From Mycteria americana (Eukaryota; Chordata; Aves; Ciconiiformes; Ciconiidae): a stretch of 64,000 nt of DNA. How positions within the stretch are numbered: position 1 is the first letter of the stretch; every line of letters begins with the position of its first letter. The stretch is from contig NC_134368.1 of assembly GCF_035582795.1 (NCBI RefSeq), positions 30,750,501 through 30,814,500 of the forward strand. Direction: 5' to 3'. Below are positions 31,401 to 43,400 of this stretch, one piece after another. The notes below the pieces were generated by a model. The model was not told the origin of the DNA. It worked only from the letters and a program-made list of their open reading frames with translations, and did no database searches. The position numbers and the translations under genes were made by a program.

Positions 31401-34100
31401 GATGTAAACCTGACTGAAAACAAAACGTTGTTGCCTGTGAATTATCAAGCATGACAGTATATTCTTCAGCATATCCTAGTTACCACAGCATCTGTCTTGC
31501 ATAAGTAGATGCTTTTGAATGCTGGAGATACCTTTTGAATGCTGGAGATACCTCCTTTTTCTTAGGTGCTATGCAGGCAGCCCCCAAAGCTCCAGCCTCC
31601 AAGTTCCAGTGGGAAAGCAGGCACTTGAACACTCAGCGTCACCAGTTTGTAACACCTGAATGTCACTCTAAAGTGATTTTTGATCATAATAAAGCATTGT
31701 TGAGAAGCTACTAGTTCTCCTTAAAAATTTTGCCCTTGGTGTCATCTGGTTTACTGGAAATCTCTTATTCCAGTTTGCTGTTCTGTTTGCTGAGTAATTG
31801 ATCGTTGGGTTTATTGTGAAAAGCAGAGAGAATGATTCATTCCTGCTGTAAAACTAGAAGTAGCTGATAGGAAAGGCATTCAGAAGTTCTGGCAGTTCAT
31901 AAATTCTTCCTTGCACCTGCATGAAGAATTGTAGTTTGGATGCTTCCCTGAAGCTAAGTCGTGCCAAAACTACACACTGGTATGGCAGCAGTGGGCAGCA
32001 GCCTGGCACCTGGGGTGGCGGTTCTGAGAAGGGTTTCTCTGTGGCCAAACCCCTCTGCTTTAGAACTTCAGTTTGTGTTTTCTTACCAGAGCTTAACAAC
32101 TAGAATGTTAGTGAAGTATTTTGGAGGAGGAAAATAAAGTTCTGAACATGTATTTAAATGAATTTGAATGAATGAATTAACTGTATTTAATAAAATGTAT
32201 TTGAATGAATTAAATGTATTTGAATGAATGAAATTTAGACTGCATTTAAGAAAGAAATGTTTTACACTGAGGGTGGTGAGGCACTGGAACAGGTTGCCCA
32301 GAGAGGTGCTGGAGGCTCCATCCCTGGAGACATTCAAGGTCAGGTTGGACGGGGCTCTGAGCAACCTCATCTAGTTGAAGATGTCCCTGCTCTTGCAGGG
32401 GGGTTGGACTAGATGACCTGTAAAGGTCCCTTCCAACCCAAAGCATTCTATGATTCTATGATTCTATGAATATGGGATTTAACTATAACTTGAAGTATGG
32501 TGGTACGATGCATAGCAATTTCACTTTTAACATCCAAGAATTGAATCTCTTATAGAAAAGGGTTGATCTGTCTGACCCACTGAGGCATCCTATAATGTAG
32601 AGTTGTATTGATCTGTCAAAACAAATCAAATCTGCGTCAATGTATTTTATAGTGTAAGCTTTTCTATATTGTCTATACGGGAACCTTACAGACACTACAA
32701 AAGAATTAAGCAAAACAGTTTCCTGCATGCCAGAGAATTACTTAGTATCAAAAAAGGAGAAAAATAGAACTTCAAGGACCCTGTGTAGGTGCAAAATTAC
32801 TCCCTTTGTCTGACTTTGTGAGATAAGTGGGGTTTTGGTTTGCTGCCACCCCAGTATTTTCAAAATCGAGAGCTAATGAATCTGATGATGTTATCAGAGA
32901 TCAATTAAATTCAGCAAACAATATGTAGGATAGTGTTGCTTGTACTGCAGCTTCTGCTTCATTTAAACACGGGACAATGATGTGAACCATCTGTTTATGA
33001 GGATAGAGGCTGTCATAAAGGCTACGATGCCTAGCATAGTCCAGTGACTAGCGAACACTTCCTGAAAGTCTATCGAAAACTTACAGCCCTCTCCTGTTAC
33101 TAGAAGGTGTCACTTTGGTTGGGTGTCAGATGGCATAGAGCAACATTGTTTTGACTGAACAAAATGTATTTTCCTGTCGCTGTGAAATACTGAAATTGGA
33201 GCAAGTTTTATTTAAAAGAGTATTGACTTTCTTCTGAAGAGTAATATGAAATTCATTACCCATAATTTTCTTGATGTAAAGGTTCAGGACCGGCTTGTGG
33301 AGGCTGGTGTTTTTACAAAGATCCTTACTTCCCTTTCTGTACAAGGAAAAATACTGCTTGGGCTCTCAGAGGGTAAATTTGGTTATCTTTGACTGACATT
33401 AAGGCATTATGATCGCAAAGACTACAAAAAACCCCAACCTAATTTTGCTTCAGTCTCTGTATTTGCATACAGGTGGAACTTTCCCTCACCTTAAGCATAA
33501 CTAAATGAGATAGTCACATTCTGAATTCAGCAATATGTACCGAATCGTATCCAAAACCAACTTACCCCTTGGGAGGGAGGTCCTTAAAGATTTTGAAAGC
33601 TTACCTCTTGGAACTGCATGAAGATTATTTCTTTCAACTGACAATAATTTCAAAGCAGGCAGGAGACGACAGCCTTTTCCATACTTTTTAGACCCATGTG
33701 CAGGCGTAGGTATGTCCAGTGTGAGGGTGTGGATGGCATTACCATTGAGGTTTAGAGTTTCCAAAACAGGTAACTTTCTAAAAGTAGTTAAGGAGAGTTC
33801 AGAAATCAGATTGTTGCTGAGATTCAGGTGTTTTAGCATCCATTCTTCATTTCTTCCATCAGCGCACGTAAAAGTTTTAATATTATTGTAACTAAAATCA
33901 GCTGTTATTGCTGTTTGTGATACATCTTCTGGAATGGTAGATATTCCGGTAAAAGAACAGTTCACTGAGAACTCCCCATCCCACCGGCAGTCTGAATGGT
34001 GATGTGTATCAAGAAGAATCCGCTGTGACTTGCTTCCCACTGATCCAGGAAGATTAAAGTAAAGGACCACAGCTATAACACTCAAGTGAAGGTTATCCAT
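25716..34100 (-). CDS. LRRC66: LRRC66, leucine-rich repeat containing 66 (four coding exons, complete)
   Basis: Exons 34100-33605, 30896-30727, 30173-29843 and 28426-25716 join in frame to 1,235 residues. Order: signal peptide (about 1-22), LRRs (about 85-245; LKHLNLSNNLISEL, LETLNLNGNAIHTL, LRDIDLQNNKITRI), a cysteine-bearing LRR cap (Cys260, Cys305), an Ig-like domain (Cys326, Trp338/339, the Tyr-Leu-Cys of Cys377), a membrane segment (about 421-443, ALAVCLSVLITFVCAF), then a Ser/Asn/Thr-rich cytoplasmic tail of about 790 residues. The membrane/juxtamembrane part and the tail motif SDEGTPFTMSDCSS agree with mammalian LRRC66 as I remember it. Mammalian LRRC66 is about 880 residues, so this is longer. 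The start has A at -3 and G at +4. Function is unknown. An upstream non-coding exon may exist. Confidence 0.9.
28427..29842 (-). other. LRRC66 intron 3
   Basis: No repeat family is recognised. A C-rich run lies near 28623-28633. Confidence 0.7.
29843..30173 (-). CDS. LRRC66: LRRC66 coding exon 3
   Basis: The acceptor is CCAAATAG and the donor GTATGT. It opens VVDLRENALTIPL (last LRR), continues through the LRR cap (Cys260, Cys305) and ends in the first half of the Ig domain (SVLNCDLGNTR). The final G completes a Gly codon with exon 4. Confidence 0.85.
30727..30896 (-). CDS. LRRC66: LRRC66 coding exon 2
   Basis: The acceptor is CTTCCTAG. It reads LGLLQSLQTVHLSS, then NGIRQIDLNDF and further LRR text ending LNKLQ. 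The donor is the weak CAG|GTTGTAAAG. The 170 bp keep the frame on both sides. Confidence 0.85.
31512..31551. repeat. Perfect 2 x 20-bp tandem duplication
   Basis: CTTTTGAATGCTGGAGATAC occurs twice back to back without mismatch, suggesting a recent slippage or duplication event. Confidence 0.9.
32150..32235. repeat. TGAATGAA / TGTATTTGAA low-complexity repeat
   Basis: Imperfect copies of ATGTATTTGAATGAATTAA alternate for about 85 bp, immediately 5' of the CR1 fragment. Confidence 0.75.
32236..32468 (+). mobile_element. CR1 LINE 3'-end fragment in LRRC66 intron 1
   Basis: On the plus strand this is the terminal ~230 bp: HWNRLPREV-like coding remnant (CACTGGAACAGGTTGCCC), TTGGACTAGATGACCTGTAA and three ATTCTATG tail units. 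It is antisense to LRRC66. Confidence 0.92.
33605..34100 (-). CDS. LRRC66: LRRC66 coding exon 1
   Basis: The start codon is at 34098-34100. It encodes the signal peptide (MDNLHLSVIAVVLYF) and the first LRRs, ending AVPRG. The donor is GTAAGC at 33604-33599. Reading on through the donor gives an unrelated tail, so the ORF is cut here. Confidence 0.88.
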
Positions 34101-35369
34101 AGTATCTATATGTAAAATGTAAAATTATGGTAAGTTCGGCACAACAAGAGTTAAATAGAAAGCGGAAATAACTTTGGCATTAAAAAAAATCAACACCAAA
34201 CAAATACCCAAAACATTACCAACCTTTTGCCTTAAAGATACAGTTTTGGACTCTTAGGTATGTTTCAAAAAGAACATTCATAAACTGGTAACCCTCCCCC
34301 TCCCTTCACCTCTCCCAAAAAAACAATCCAAACCTTTTCTTTCTTTTCCAGCCCTTCGGTCGAGAAACACAGCCTCTCAGGAACTCATGAACTAACAACA
34401 GTGGAGACTTTTGAACTCTACTTCAGGTATCATACACAATTACCACTGAGCAAAGTCCACCAAACATAATCCATGACGAATAGATGTGGAATGATTTTCA
34501 TACTTACAGTTAATAAAATACTAGTGTCCCTGTCAGTAACACAACAGTGTATTTTTAATGAAAAACTATATTCTTACAAATAACACTTCTGAACCACAGC
34601 TGTGTGTTAGAATTTATTGTTTCATTTCAAAACAAAGATGAGAAATTCAATTGTCTTTCACCTATTGAAACAACCACCACCTTTACATACGCTGAGAACT
34701 CTTCACATGTATGTTGTTTCAACATACCCAGTATGGTCTTTTACACAGAGGCATGTATAATGTACTTTAAACACACAGAATCTTAAGTCCATCTGTGGGA
34801 CTGAAATAAATAATGTGCCACACAATGTTTTAAATACATATAGAAAAATGTACCTTAGGCAGTTAGAAGATAAACAACAAATAAATGTACAACCCAGGGC
34901 ATGTGTGGTGCCAACATTTCTCAAACTGTGTAGTGAAGGCAACAAAATATATTAACAACACATAAATAGTGGCTAACAAATGGATTTCTTTCATTTGATA
35001 TTTGTATGATTGGTTTTGCTACATTTTCAAAAAATCCACGCTTCAAAACCAATTCTCCAGACCTTGATTTCAGAGTACCTTTGTGACAAATCTTTCAGCT
35101 ATGTTGCACACAGGATTTTAAAAACAACTCTTGATAATTACAAGAATCCAGTACTAGCATATAGGCGTGTCACTAGTAACCAAAGAGCTCTAATATGCTC
35201 TTCGTGTGGAATCTACTTGACCGAGGCAGTATCTGTCATTTTTCAAGATCTATTTCAGCTCCAGGGATGCTGCTGCTTATATTTTTATACGTATGTGTGT
35301 ATTTATATATATAAAAATAAAGTGACAAACTTCCATTAGCACGAGTGAAAATTCTAAAAATGTTTATAG
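34101..35369. other. Spacer between LRRC66 start and presumed SGCB 3' end
   Basis: It should contain the LRRC66 promoter and any 5' non-coding exon, but it is AT-rich with no CpG island and no TATA box I would defend. Short ORFs here have no support. Confidence 0.5.
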
Positions 35370-37294
35370 TTTATTTCCTCTTAATTGTGATAGATACTAA
35401 TTGGGGCACTACTTAGCAAAGATGTTTGTATGTTTTCAGCAAAATGTGTGTTAAACTGGTTAATAAATATTAACTGTAGTAAAACTATGAAGTTCATGAA
35501 GGCAGTATGCAAAAAGTTAGTACTTTCCCATAATCTTTAATGTGAGCAATTCAATGGCTTTTGCTACATTTTATTCTGTTTATTCTGTTTTTGTTAGAAC
35601 AGCTGCACTGCTGTCCACCCCCGCAAACCCCAACAACTACTGAGCATCAAAATCCAGCTTTGCCTTAAAGCACTGAGGGAAACGTGACCCCTCTGACCTC
35701 CCGTGTGGCGTAATGCCTGACCTAAGGATCCCCTCTAGAAATCACTTCCACCCATACACATCCTGCACAAGGACTTACTGACTTCTAGCAAATACAGCAA
35801 TTGGGACCTTAGATACGAAGTTCTTGTTGCTGCAGGAGCCGATTTGTATTTTGTGGAATTCTATGTACTAGTGCGAGCTATAAAACAAGGGTAGGTACTT
35901 TATCTTCCCATAACAAATGACCAGTTCTGAAGTTAACGTGTAACATTTGCATAACTTTTAGGAAGAGAAGTGTGTGCTTATCTAGAAAAACATGTCAAAA
36001 AACTACTTGCAAAGTCACCTTTGTGGCCTCCATTATTAAGGTTACTTGATGCTACTGCAAAACGAAACTATTTTAAACTGAAAAAAATATGTGGGGAGGG
36101 AGGAGTGGGAAACTTATAATGAGCTGGTCTATTTTTAGTACAGAACACCTTACGTCTGCAAAAGCAGTTACAAGGCTATAATAGTTTCTATAAGGTCCCA
36201 GTTCACCATAGACACAGTTTCACTGTTGACAAATTCACATACACATGTATTTACTCTGCTGTCATAGGATTCGATACCATCACATTCAGAATTATAGGCC
36301 TGCAGTTTAACTTCAGAATTTAATTCTGGGGTTCTCAATAACGCATCAGTACTGACATTTATGGGTAAAAAGAGATCTGATCTCAGACACTGCTCTGTAC
36401 AGTCATGCTTCAGATTATTACTTGTTGAGTAATGAATTCATACACTGTTCACATTAAATCACCCAGGAAAATACTTTTTTTGGGTAGTGAGCAAGTTACA
36501 AGTACATCTTTAAAAATGTACTTCTAATATAAATGCATTTTATAAATACTTCACATAAATTAAGCAACTGTTGAATCTCTAAACCGTACAAATAGAATGG
36601 GAGCTCAAGCAACACTTCGATAATCGCAAGACTATTTCAAAACTGGAGTTACATTCCCACACTCGATATTAATTTGCAAATATTATTTGTGCTAGCATAA
36701 CTTTTTCTTTAACTACATGAGAATATATGGCAGAAATAATGCAGTATTTTAAAGTGAATCTGCCATTACCCCTCTCTTAGTACACATATGGTAAACCACA
36801 TAATTTTGGGGGAAATCATTATATCAACCTTTGGCAAGAAATGAAGAGAAGACAAAAATTTGCTGCTTCAGCCATCCTAGGCAAATCCACTTCCAACAAC
36901 AAATCGACAGTCCTGTTGAAGTACTTCAGATCGCAGTTGTGTTCTCAGCAGCCCTCACGGTCTTGGGATGTGGGACAAAAACCTCCTTTAAAGGCAACTG
37001 AAGGCAGTCAAGATTGTTGCTAAGATCACGTTCTTTAAATATATTCTACTGATCCCAATTCAGGAAGGTACTTCAGTATGCATGTAGACTGAAAACTTAC
37101 TAAATCAGTACCACTATTACAGCTAACAGGATGATGACATAATACTGCTGAACATAACAGCCTTTGCTTAAAAATATTGTGTAATAAATTTTAGTATAAA
37201 CTGCTGTAAAACCAGAAATCCTTGAATGCATGCAATAACTTCATACAAATATATGTAAACACAAAAGAGAACTCTCCTGCTAGTGGTTTGTGTT
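35370..37294 (-). other. SGCB: SGCB 3' UTR (extent inferred)
   Basis: The minus strand after the TAA stop is AT-rich with three AATAAA hexamers (minus strand) at 35579-35584, 35570-35575 and 35370-35375. Any of them would give a UTR of about 1.7-1.9 kb. Confidence 0.45.
35570..35584 (-). terminator. Paired AATAAA poly(A) signals, candidate SGCB 3' end
   Basis: Two AATAAA hexamers on the minus strand lie 9 bp apart, about 1.7 kb past the stop. A third copy lies at 35370-35375. Confidence 0.4.
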
Positions 37295-37498
37295 TTAGTG
37301 CGTGGCTCCACACGGATTGACAGAAGTCTGACAACCCATGTTATAGCCTGTCACCTGAACCTTGAATAGTGTCCCATCCGCGCACATACAGAGCTTGAAA
37401 CGCAGCCAGTTGCCGTTATTAAACTGTTCCCCATAAGAAGAACTTGGCAGTCGCGATGGGCTGACCATCACAGTTCCATTCAGGATAATACTGTTTTC
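37295..37498 (-). CDS. SGCB: SGCB terminal coding exon
   Basis: The acceptor is TTAATAG. It reads ENSIILNGTVMVSPSRLPSS and ends with the cysteine-rich FKLCMCADGTLFKVQV, NMGCQTSVNPCGATH, then TAA at 37297-37295. Confidence 0.96.
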   Translation of the reverse strand, partial: ENSIILNGTVMVSPSRLPSSSYGEQFNNGNWLRFKLCMCADGTLFKVQVTGYNMGCQTSVNPCGATH

Positions 37499-40400
37499 CT
37501 ATTAAGAGGGAGAAAAAAAGTACAACTTCTAATTTAAACAAGGCAGGTTGTTTTTGAAAAGGACAAGCTGGTTTAACGAATAAATGACATCTTTAGGCTG
37601 GCTGTAGAAATCAACAGAATAAAAAAAGTACATATGACAAGGTTTCACTTTTTAATTAAATTTGTGAATAATGCCCATGAATTTCTCAATTACAGTCAGC
37701 AATGGACTTTGCTATTCCAGTAGTAGATTGATATTGAGAAAGACAGTGGTAGCATAGCTTTTCACTTTACAGACCTATTAGCAAATGCAGTAAATCTAAA
37801 AATGTGGACGTGAAATGCGAATCAGTGTTTGAATTCATACATGAAATTCATTCACACATGAAATAAAAGTGCATGTATCTCTGGTTTTGTATCCTCCTTT
37901 AACCTTTTCCATCATTCTATATGCCCTGCAATCTTAACAATCTCCAAAAACGTTAAATGAATGCCGGCGAGTCTTACTGTGGCAGCACAGAAGGTAGTGC
38001 TCCTAACTGTATGCTCTGCCCCTCTGTCAAAGGTTGCTGACCCTAGTAAGGCCTCCAGAAGAGAAGACAAATTCCCTTTGGTATTAATTTCAGTGCAGAG
38101 GCCAACAGCTTAGCTTTAATTGCATTGTGGGTTTTTAGCGTCTTAACAGTAGTAAATCATTGTCACCTGAAAACTACTGAACCACTAATTAACAGCAAAG
38201 TAATAAACCACCTTTTAAAATCCTACTAAATACACTGACTGCAACTGAACTTTTATGCATGACTACTTTATATAAAATTTGAAACCATATAAAGCTACAT
38301 CAGTTTATTATCAGCCTGAATTTGAAACTAAGCTGTTCAAAAAATGCTGATTTGAAGTACTTACTGCTTTAAGTTCCATGTTACCCCCCATTCGAAACTC
38401 AATGGTCTTGCCTGTGATGAAAACACCTTCGTTTCCACGGACAATAGCACGACCATCGACCTTTATGTTTAGATCACTGGTCGCATTGCTGGTAATCTAA
38501 GAACATAAACAAAAAAAAGTGTATTACAGATCAATGAAAATGTGTCGCTTGGGTTTGTCTGAGTAACTTTAATTACCTTAAAAATATTGCTACACAATTT
38601 AATAAAAAACTTCAATGTACTTTTTGCCATTATGCCTGTGAAGCTTCTGCCCATTTGTTATTTTCCATATTCACATTTAAAAACCAATTATGTAATTTTG
38701 GCAGGTATGTAAAATAGTTTATTTTTGTGATAAAAATAACAATTCATATGACAATTTTACGGATACACAGTTAACACTCATGGCAAATAGGTTACCTGTT
38801 AGGACTGATTATGTAAAATTACTCCTCATTTAATCTGCTCCTCCTATGTATTTATAGGTTTGGGGTTTTTTTTTCCTGGAACATACTATTTAATTGTGAG
38901 CCTTGCAGAGGAAACACGAAGAAAGGCAAACTAAATTCTTTTCGTCCTTAACAGGATTGCTCGATGCTTCCTAAGGCACACTCAACCCTCTGCAAAACCA
39001 CTGATACTACTCTACTAATGTTATACAAAAGAACTATGCACTGTACTCTTATCTGTAGGGCCTTTATTATGAGTCATGATATGCAAGACAGAAATTTTAG
39101 TCTGACATCAAGATCAACATCTTAAATGCACACACACAGGCATTCTTGTTTTATAGTCTTCTGAAAAATAAATCATATTTAATGTAGAAACCAAACTAAG
39201 AACTTGTTTAACCTAGAAGCCATGAACTGACACAACTCCTCTAATGCTGTGATTGTTCTCTACACTTTTACTCAGACTTCTGAAATTCTGATTGAATACA
39301 AACATTTATCTCCAATAGAAGGAAAATGATACATGAAGATCTGGTAATTATTTTTGTAAGATCTTACTAGAAACAGATAAGCTTTTCATAGAAATTTCAT
39401 TTCTGAAACAGTTATCCATGCACAAATGGATAAATGCTGAATAAAAAGACGCACAGGCCTAGTTGGCATGGTATTCCTGATATGACAGTCATTTAATGTT
39501 GTCAGTTTTCATTTCTGTTCTAATTTTTAGGGCGATTTAAATTTTCAGAGCTGCATTTTTAGCAACATTTAGTCAAATTTCTAAATATGCTTGAAAGATC
39601 AGATTAGTAAACTTTTTTTCTTATTCTACAACTAAGGCAATTCTGTAATGAGCTTTTACAAAAAGTAAGTGGTAGTTAAAAGAGACATACCCTCTCTGTA
39701 GAGGCCTTTTGTACATTTAAGATTTTAACTCCATTTGGCAGATGAAACTCATGAGTTTCATAGTCTGTGCTGAACAAGGTATTTTGTGTCCGTGGGTCAA
39801 CAAATTCCATGCCAATATCGCTGGTAATAGAAGTCTTATCTTTTTCCACGCTAAGCTTGGTTGTTCCTTGCTGAAATACAATCTTCAGAAACAAAGTCAT
39901 GAAGTTAACAATGTTTCAAATATAATGTTTATTAATAATGTGAGTGTAATTCCATAGTGTTGCTCATAAACTTTCCATTCATGATATAACTTACAGGCTG
40001 ATTATTTCCAGTGATCACCAAATCTTCATTACGTCTGCCTCCTACAGTGCTTTTATATAATGGATGTATAACGCCCATGTCAGAAACTTGCTTAAACCGC
40101 AACAAGCCACTCTCATGGAACTCCATACTGTCACAACCATTGGGACCAATTCGAATCACTGCCCAGATAACTAGTGTAATCTGAAAGAGAAACACACATT
40201 TTCAAAGATTACTTTGATCGTTTGGATCTTCCTACAACAAGTATTGTATTAACTAGAAGTTTTATTTGAAATAATTATTAATGCTAGTGTTTAAGGGAGC
40301 TTTAGGTGTGAATTTATTTTAGTCTGTTTAATTCCTACTCGAAACATCAGAACACATTTAATTATGAAAAGTATTTTACATTATTTTTAGACTAATCTGA

Positions 40401-43400
40401 AATGGTAACTAAAATAATTTGTATATATATAAAATATATATATATTTGAAATTCAATCACGTCCATAATTAAATCTTTTTCCTGTTTAAGGGCAACCATG
40501 GTATCATTAGCTAAACGAATTTCCTGAACAAAGTAGCTCAGCTCAGGATATACTTACCCTTGAACTACAAGAAAGCACCTTCACAGGTGGATGTCCAGTT
40601 ATGAAAAATAATTCATTACTTCTCACTGATCAAGCAATAAAAAGGTGGTAATTACAACAATGAAGGTTTAAAGTGCAGTGGCTGATTAATTCCGAATGCT
40701 CATGTGCAGCTCTGTTGTTACATGTAAAATGCTCCTGGCGTAACAGGTTATCCTGAATGCATTTGTACTGCACTAATAACGCTGCACACATTTGCTGTTA
40801 CTGAGTTTTGGGAATGGAGAGACACTTTCAAGGTTCCTAACTCTGTGTTGCATAAATGGTAGGTTCCTTGCTGGGACCATGATAACTGAAATGATCATGA
40901 CTGAACTTAAAAGATTCTTCCATCTAATCTTGCTCAGACTATGAAAGAACAAAAAAGAAAGGAGAAAAATGAGGAATCTCCTTCAGTATATTTTAAGTCC
41001 TTCTTAGCCATACTGGAATAAGTTTTATTTCTCTAGTAAACCTTCAAAATGAAATACATCCTAATGTTGCTTACAGCCTAAGTATTATACTCACAATCAG
41101 ATTGATGACAGCCAAAATAAAAAGAAGAACAATCACACAAATCGCCAAGTTGCCTTTCCTGCCACGTAACCCTGTCTTATGGAGACGATCTTCATCAATT
41201 GGAATGTATCCTGCTTTAAAGTTACTGTTGTGCTCCTTATTAACATTCCTGCGTTCCACAGCCTTCTCTCGCATAGACTTCTTCACCGGGCCATTAGAAC
41301 TTTGCTATAATACAAAGCATGGATTAGCTGTTATAAGGCATGTAACTCCACTGAAATGACACATGTACATGTATGCAAAAAATATAAATTTGAATTGACT
41401 AGTGGACTATATTAGATATTATGTTCAATATTGTATTTCAGTCTGCCACTCTGTACTTAGAATACACATTTACAACCACTGCAGTCTCTGCTAATGCAAC
41501 AACTAAAATTAAAATCCAGGTATTTTCAGACAATATGTGTTTTTATATCTCATTTTTATCATGGCAGATAGGAGTTATTAATGACATTGTTGCAGTAAAA
41601 AAAAGAACAGCTGTAAGGAACTTCATCAAGTTTTTTACCTCTTGGGGAAGATACAGGACATAATCCTGCAGTCATTTACCAATACACAGGATTTTAGTTC
41701 CCTCCATGCTAATGTGGGATAGACTCTCAATGAGTATATCCAAAAGGAGTGTGGTGGATACAGTTTTTAAGTTAGTTTGATAGCACAGGGTTTACATTCA
41801 ACTTCTATTGCTCGCATGCAGCATTAAGAAAAATACTGTAAGGCTTCAAACCTGGCATGGGTAACTTGGCCAGCCTAGCTTTAATTTAATCATTTGAAGT
41901 TACTGGATTGCAAGGGATATCCCGTCAATGTAACAACATGTAGAGAAAACTCTTGTAGATATTCATAGGGAAAATAAACCTTTGATGTATTTTTGTAACT
42001 TTGTCCAAAGTTTTGTTCCACCTCCCTTGAATGGAACAGGTTGCTATTTAAGGGTTCAATTCTTCAAAGTAGGTGCTTGATCTTTTTGATGGAATTAAGT
42101 TTGTTCATCTGAAATGAATCCTGAAGCTGCACCTTAAGCTTACTGCACTTGTGTCTATACTGATGTAACAGGTAAAAATGTCTTGTTTTCTTCTGTTGCC
42201 GAAGAACAAAGAAATGGTGTTGAGAAAGGTGCTTGACCTGAACAGCTTTATGGAGAACTTCCTCGATGATGTTCTGGAAGCCACTCTAACCCTGCAGAAA
42301 CTCAGAACTGGCTAGGCAGGGAAACAGAGGTCTGTGCTCTGGGGAAAAGGAAATGGAAATCTTGTCCAACAGGACAGTAAGTATCTTCTCCTGAGGATAG
42401 TGTGTTCTTGAAAGGATGTGACGGTGACATAAAACTCCAATGTAGTTTTTTCACCTGGTAAGGCAGCACAACAGAAGTCAGCACCAGGACTGGGAGAACA
42501 TGGCTGAAATGGTGATTGCTGGAACAAGTCCTGGAGCATCCATGCAAAAATAGGCAGTGCTTCCTATGACACCTGAAACGAGGCTGGTACAGAACCCCTC
42601 AGGAATCTGGGGCTTCCTACCCACTGCCACCCATGACCGTACACAGACTCAACTCTGATTAAAAGTCCCGTGGAGATGCAGGAGCTCCTGAAAGATGAGC
42701 CCTCGGACCGCTCCGTTCTTTTCCCTCTGGCTTGCGTGGCGCTGACAGAGTCCCCGTCCCACCCCTCCGATTGGGTGACAGTGACACCCCTTCTGACAAA
42801 TTTAGCTTTCACTCCTGTGTGAGATCTCGGATGCTGAGCCCGAATCTGAGCTTCAGTCTTATTACCATACTTGTGCCAGCTTAACAAGACGAGTGACAGC
42901 GCAGTCCTATAAATACCAACCGCACTGACCAGCTGCTTTCCGCGTCACTAATTACGGGCAAGTGCCTATTTACGCAAGACAGTTACATTCCTTTGCAGAA
43001 ATGCCGGAACACTTTATTTCAGAAACAGAAAGTATTTTTCTTTTTCAGAGATTCTGCGTCTGCGGGCTGGACGGCACAATTCCGAGCTGTAACGCGTCCC
43101 GCCCCGACAGTGGGCTCAGGCTGCCTCTCCCCCACTGAGGCGGCTGCCCCCGCCAGGCAAAGGCCGTCCTTCCCGGACAGCGCTGGGCACGGGTCGGAAA
43201 CGCCGTCCAAGCGCCGTTTCTCCCCCACCCCGGCTGGTGCAGGCGGTAGGGAGCCAGGGGGAGCGGGGCGGCCCGCCGCGGCCCCGCACCCCCGCCGTGC
43301 CGGAGGGCTCTGGCACCAAACCAGCCTCGGCACCCGCCGCGAAAATGGCGCCCCCACCCGAGCGCCCCCTCCACAAGCAGCGCCCCTCGGCCGCAGCGGC

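Larger units (their letters stand above)
30897..33604 (-). other. LRRC66 intron 1
   Basis: It contains a perfect 20-bp tandem duplication (31512-31551), an AT-rich TGAATGAA repeat (about 32150-32235) and a CR1 3' fragment in the opposite orientation to the gene. Confidence 0.75.
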
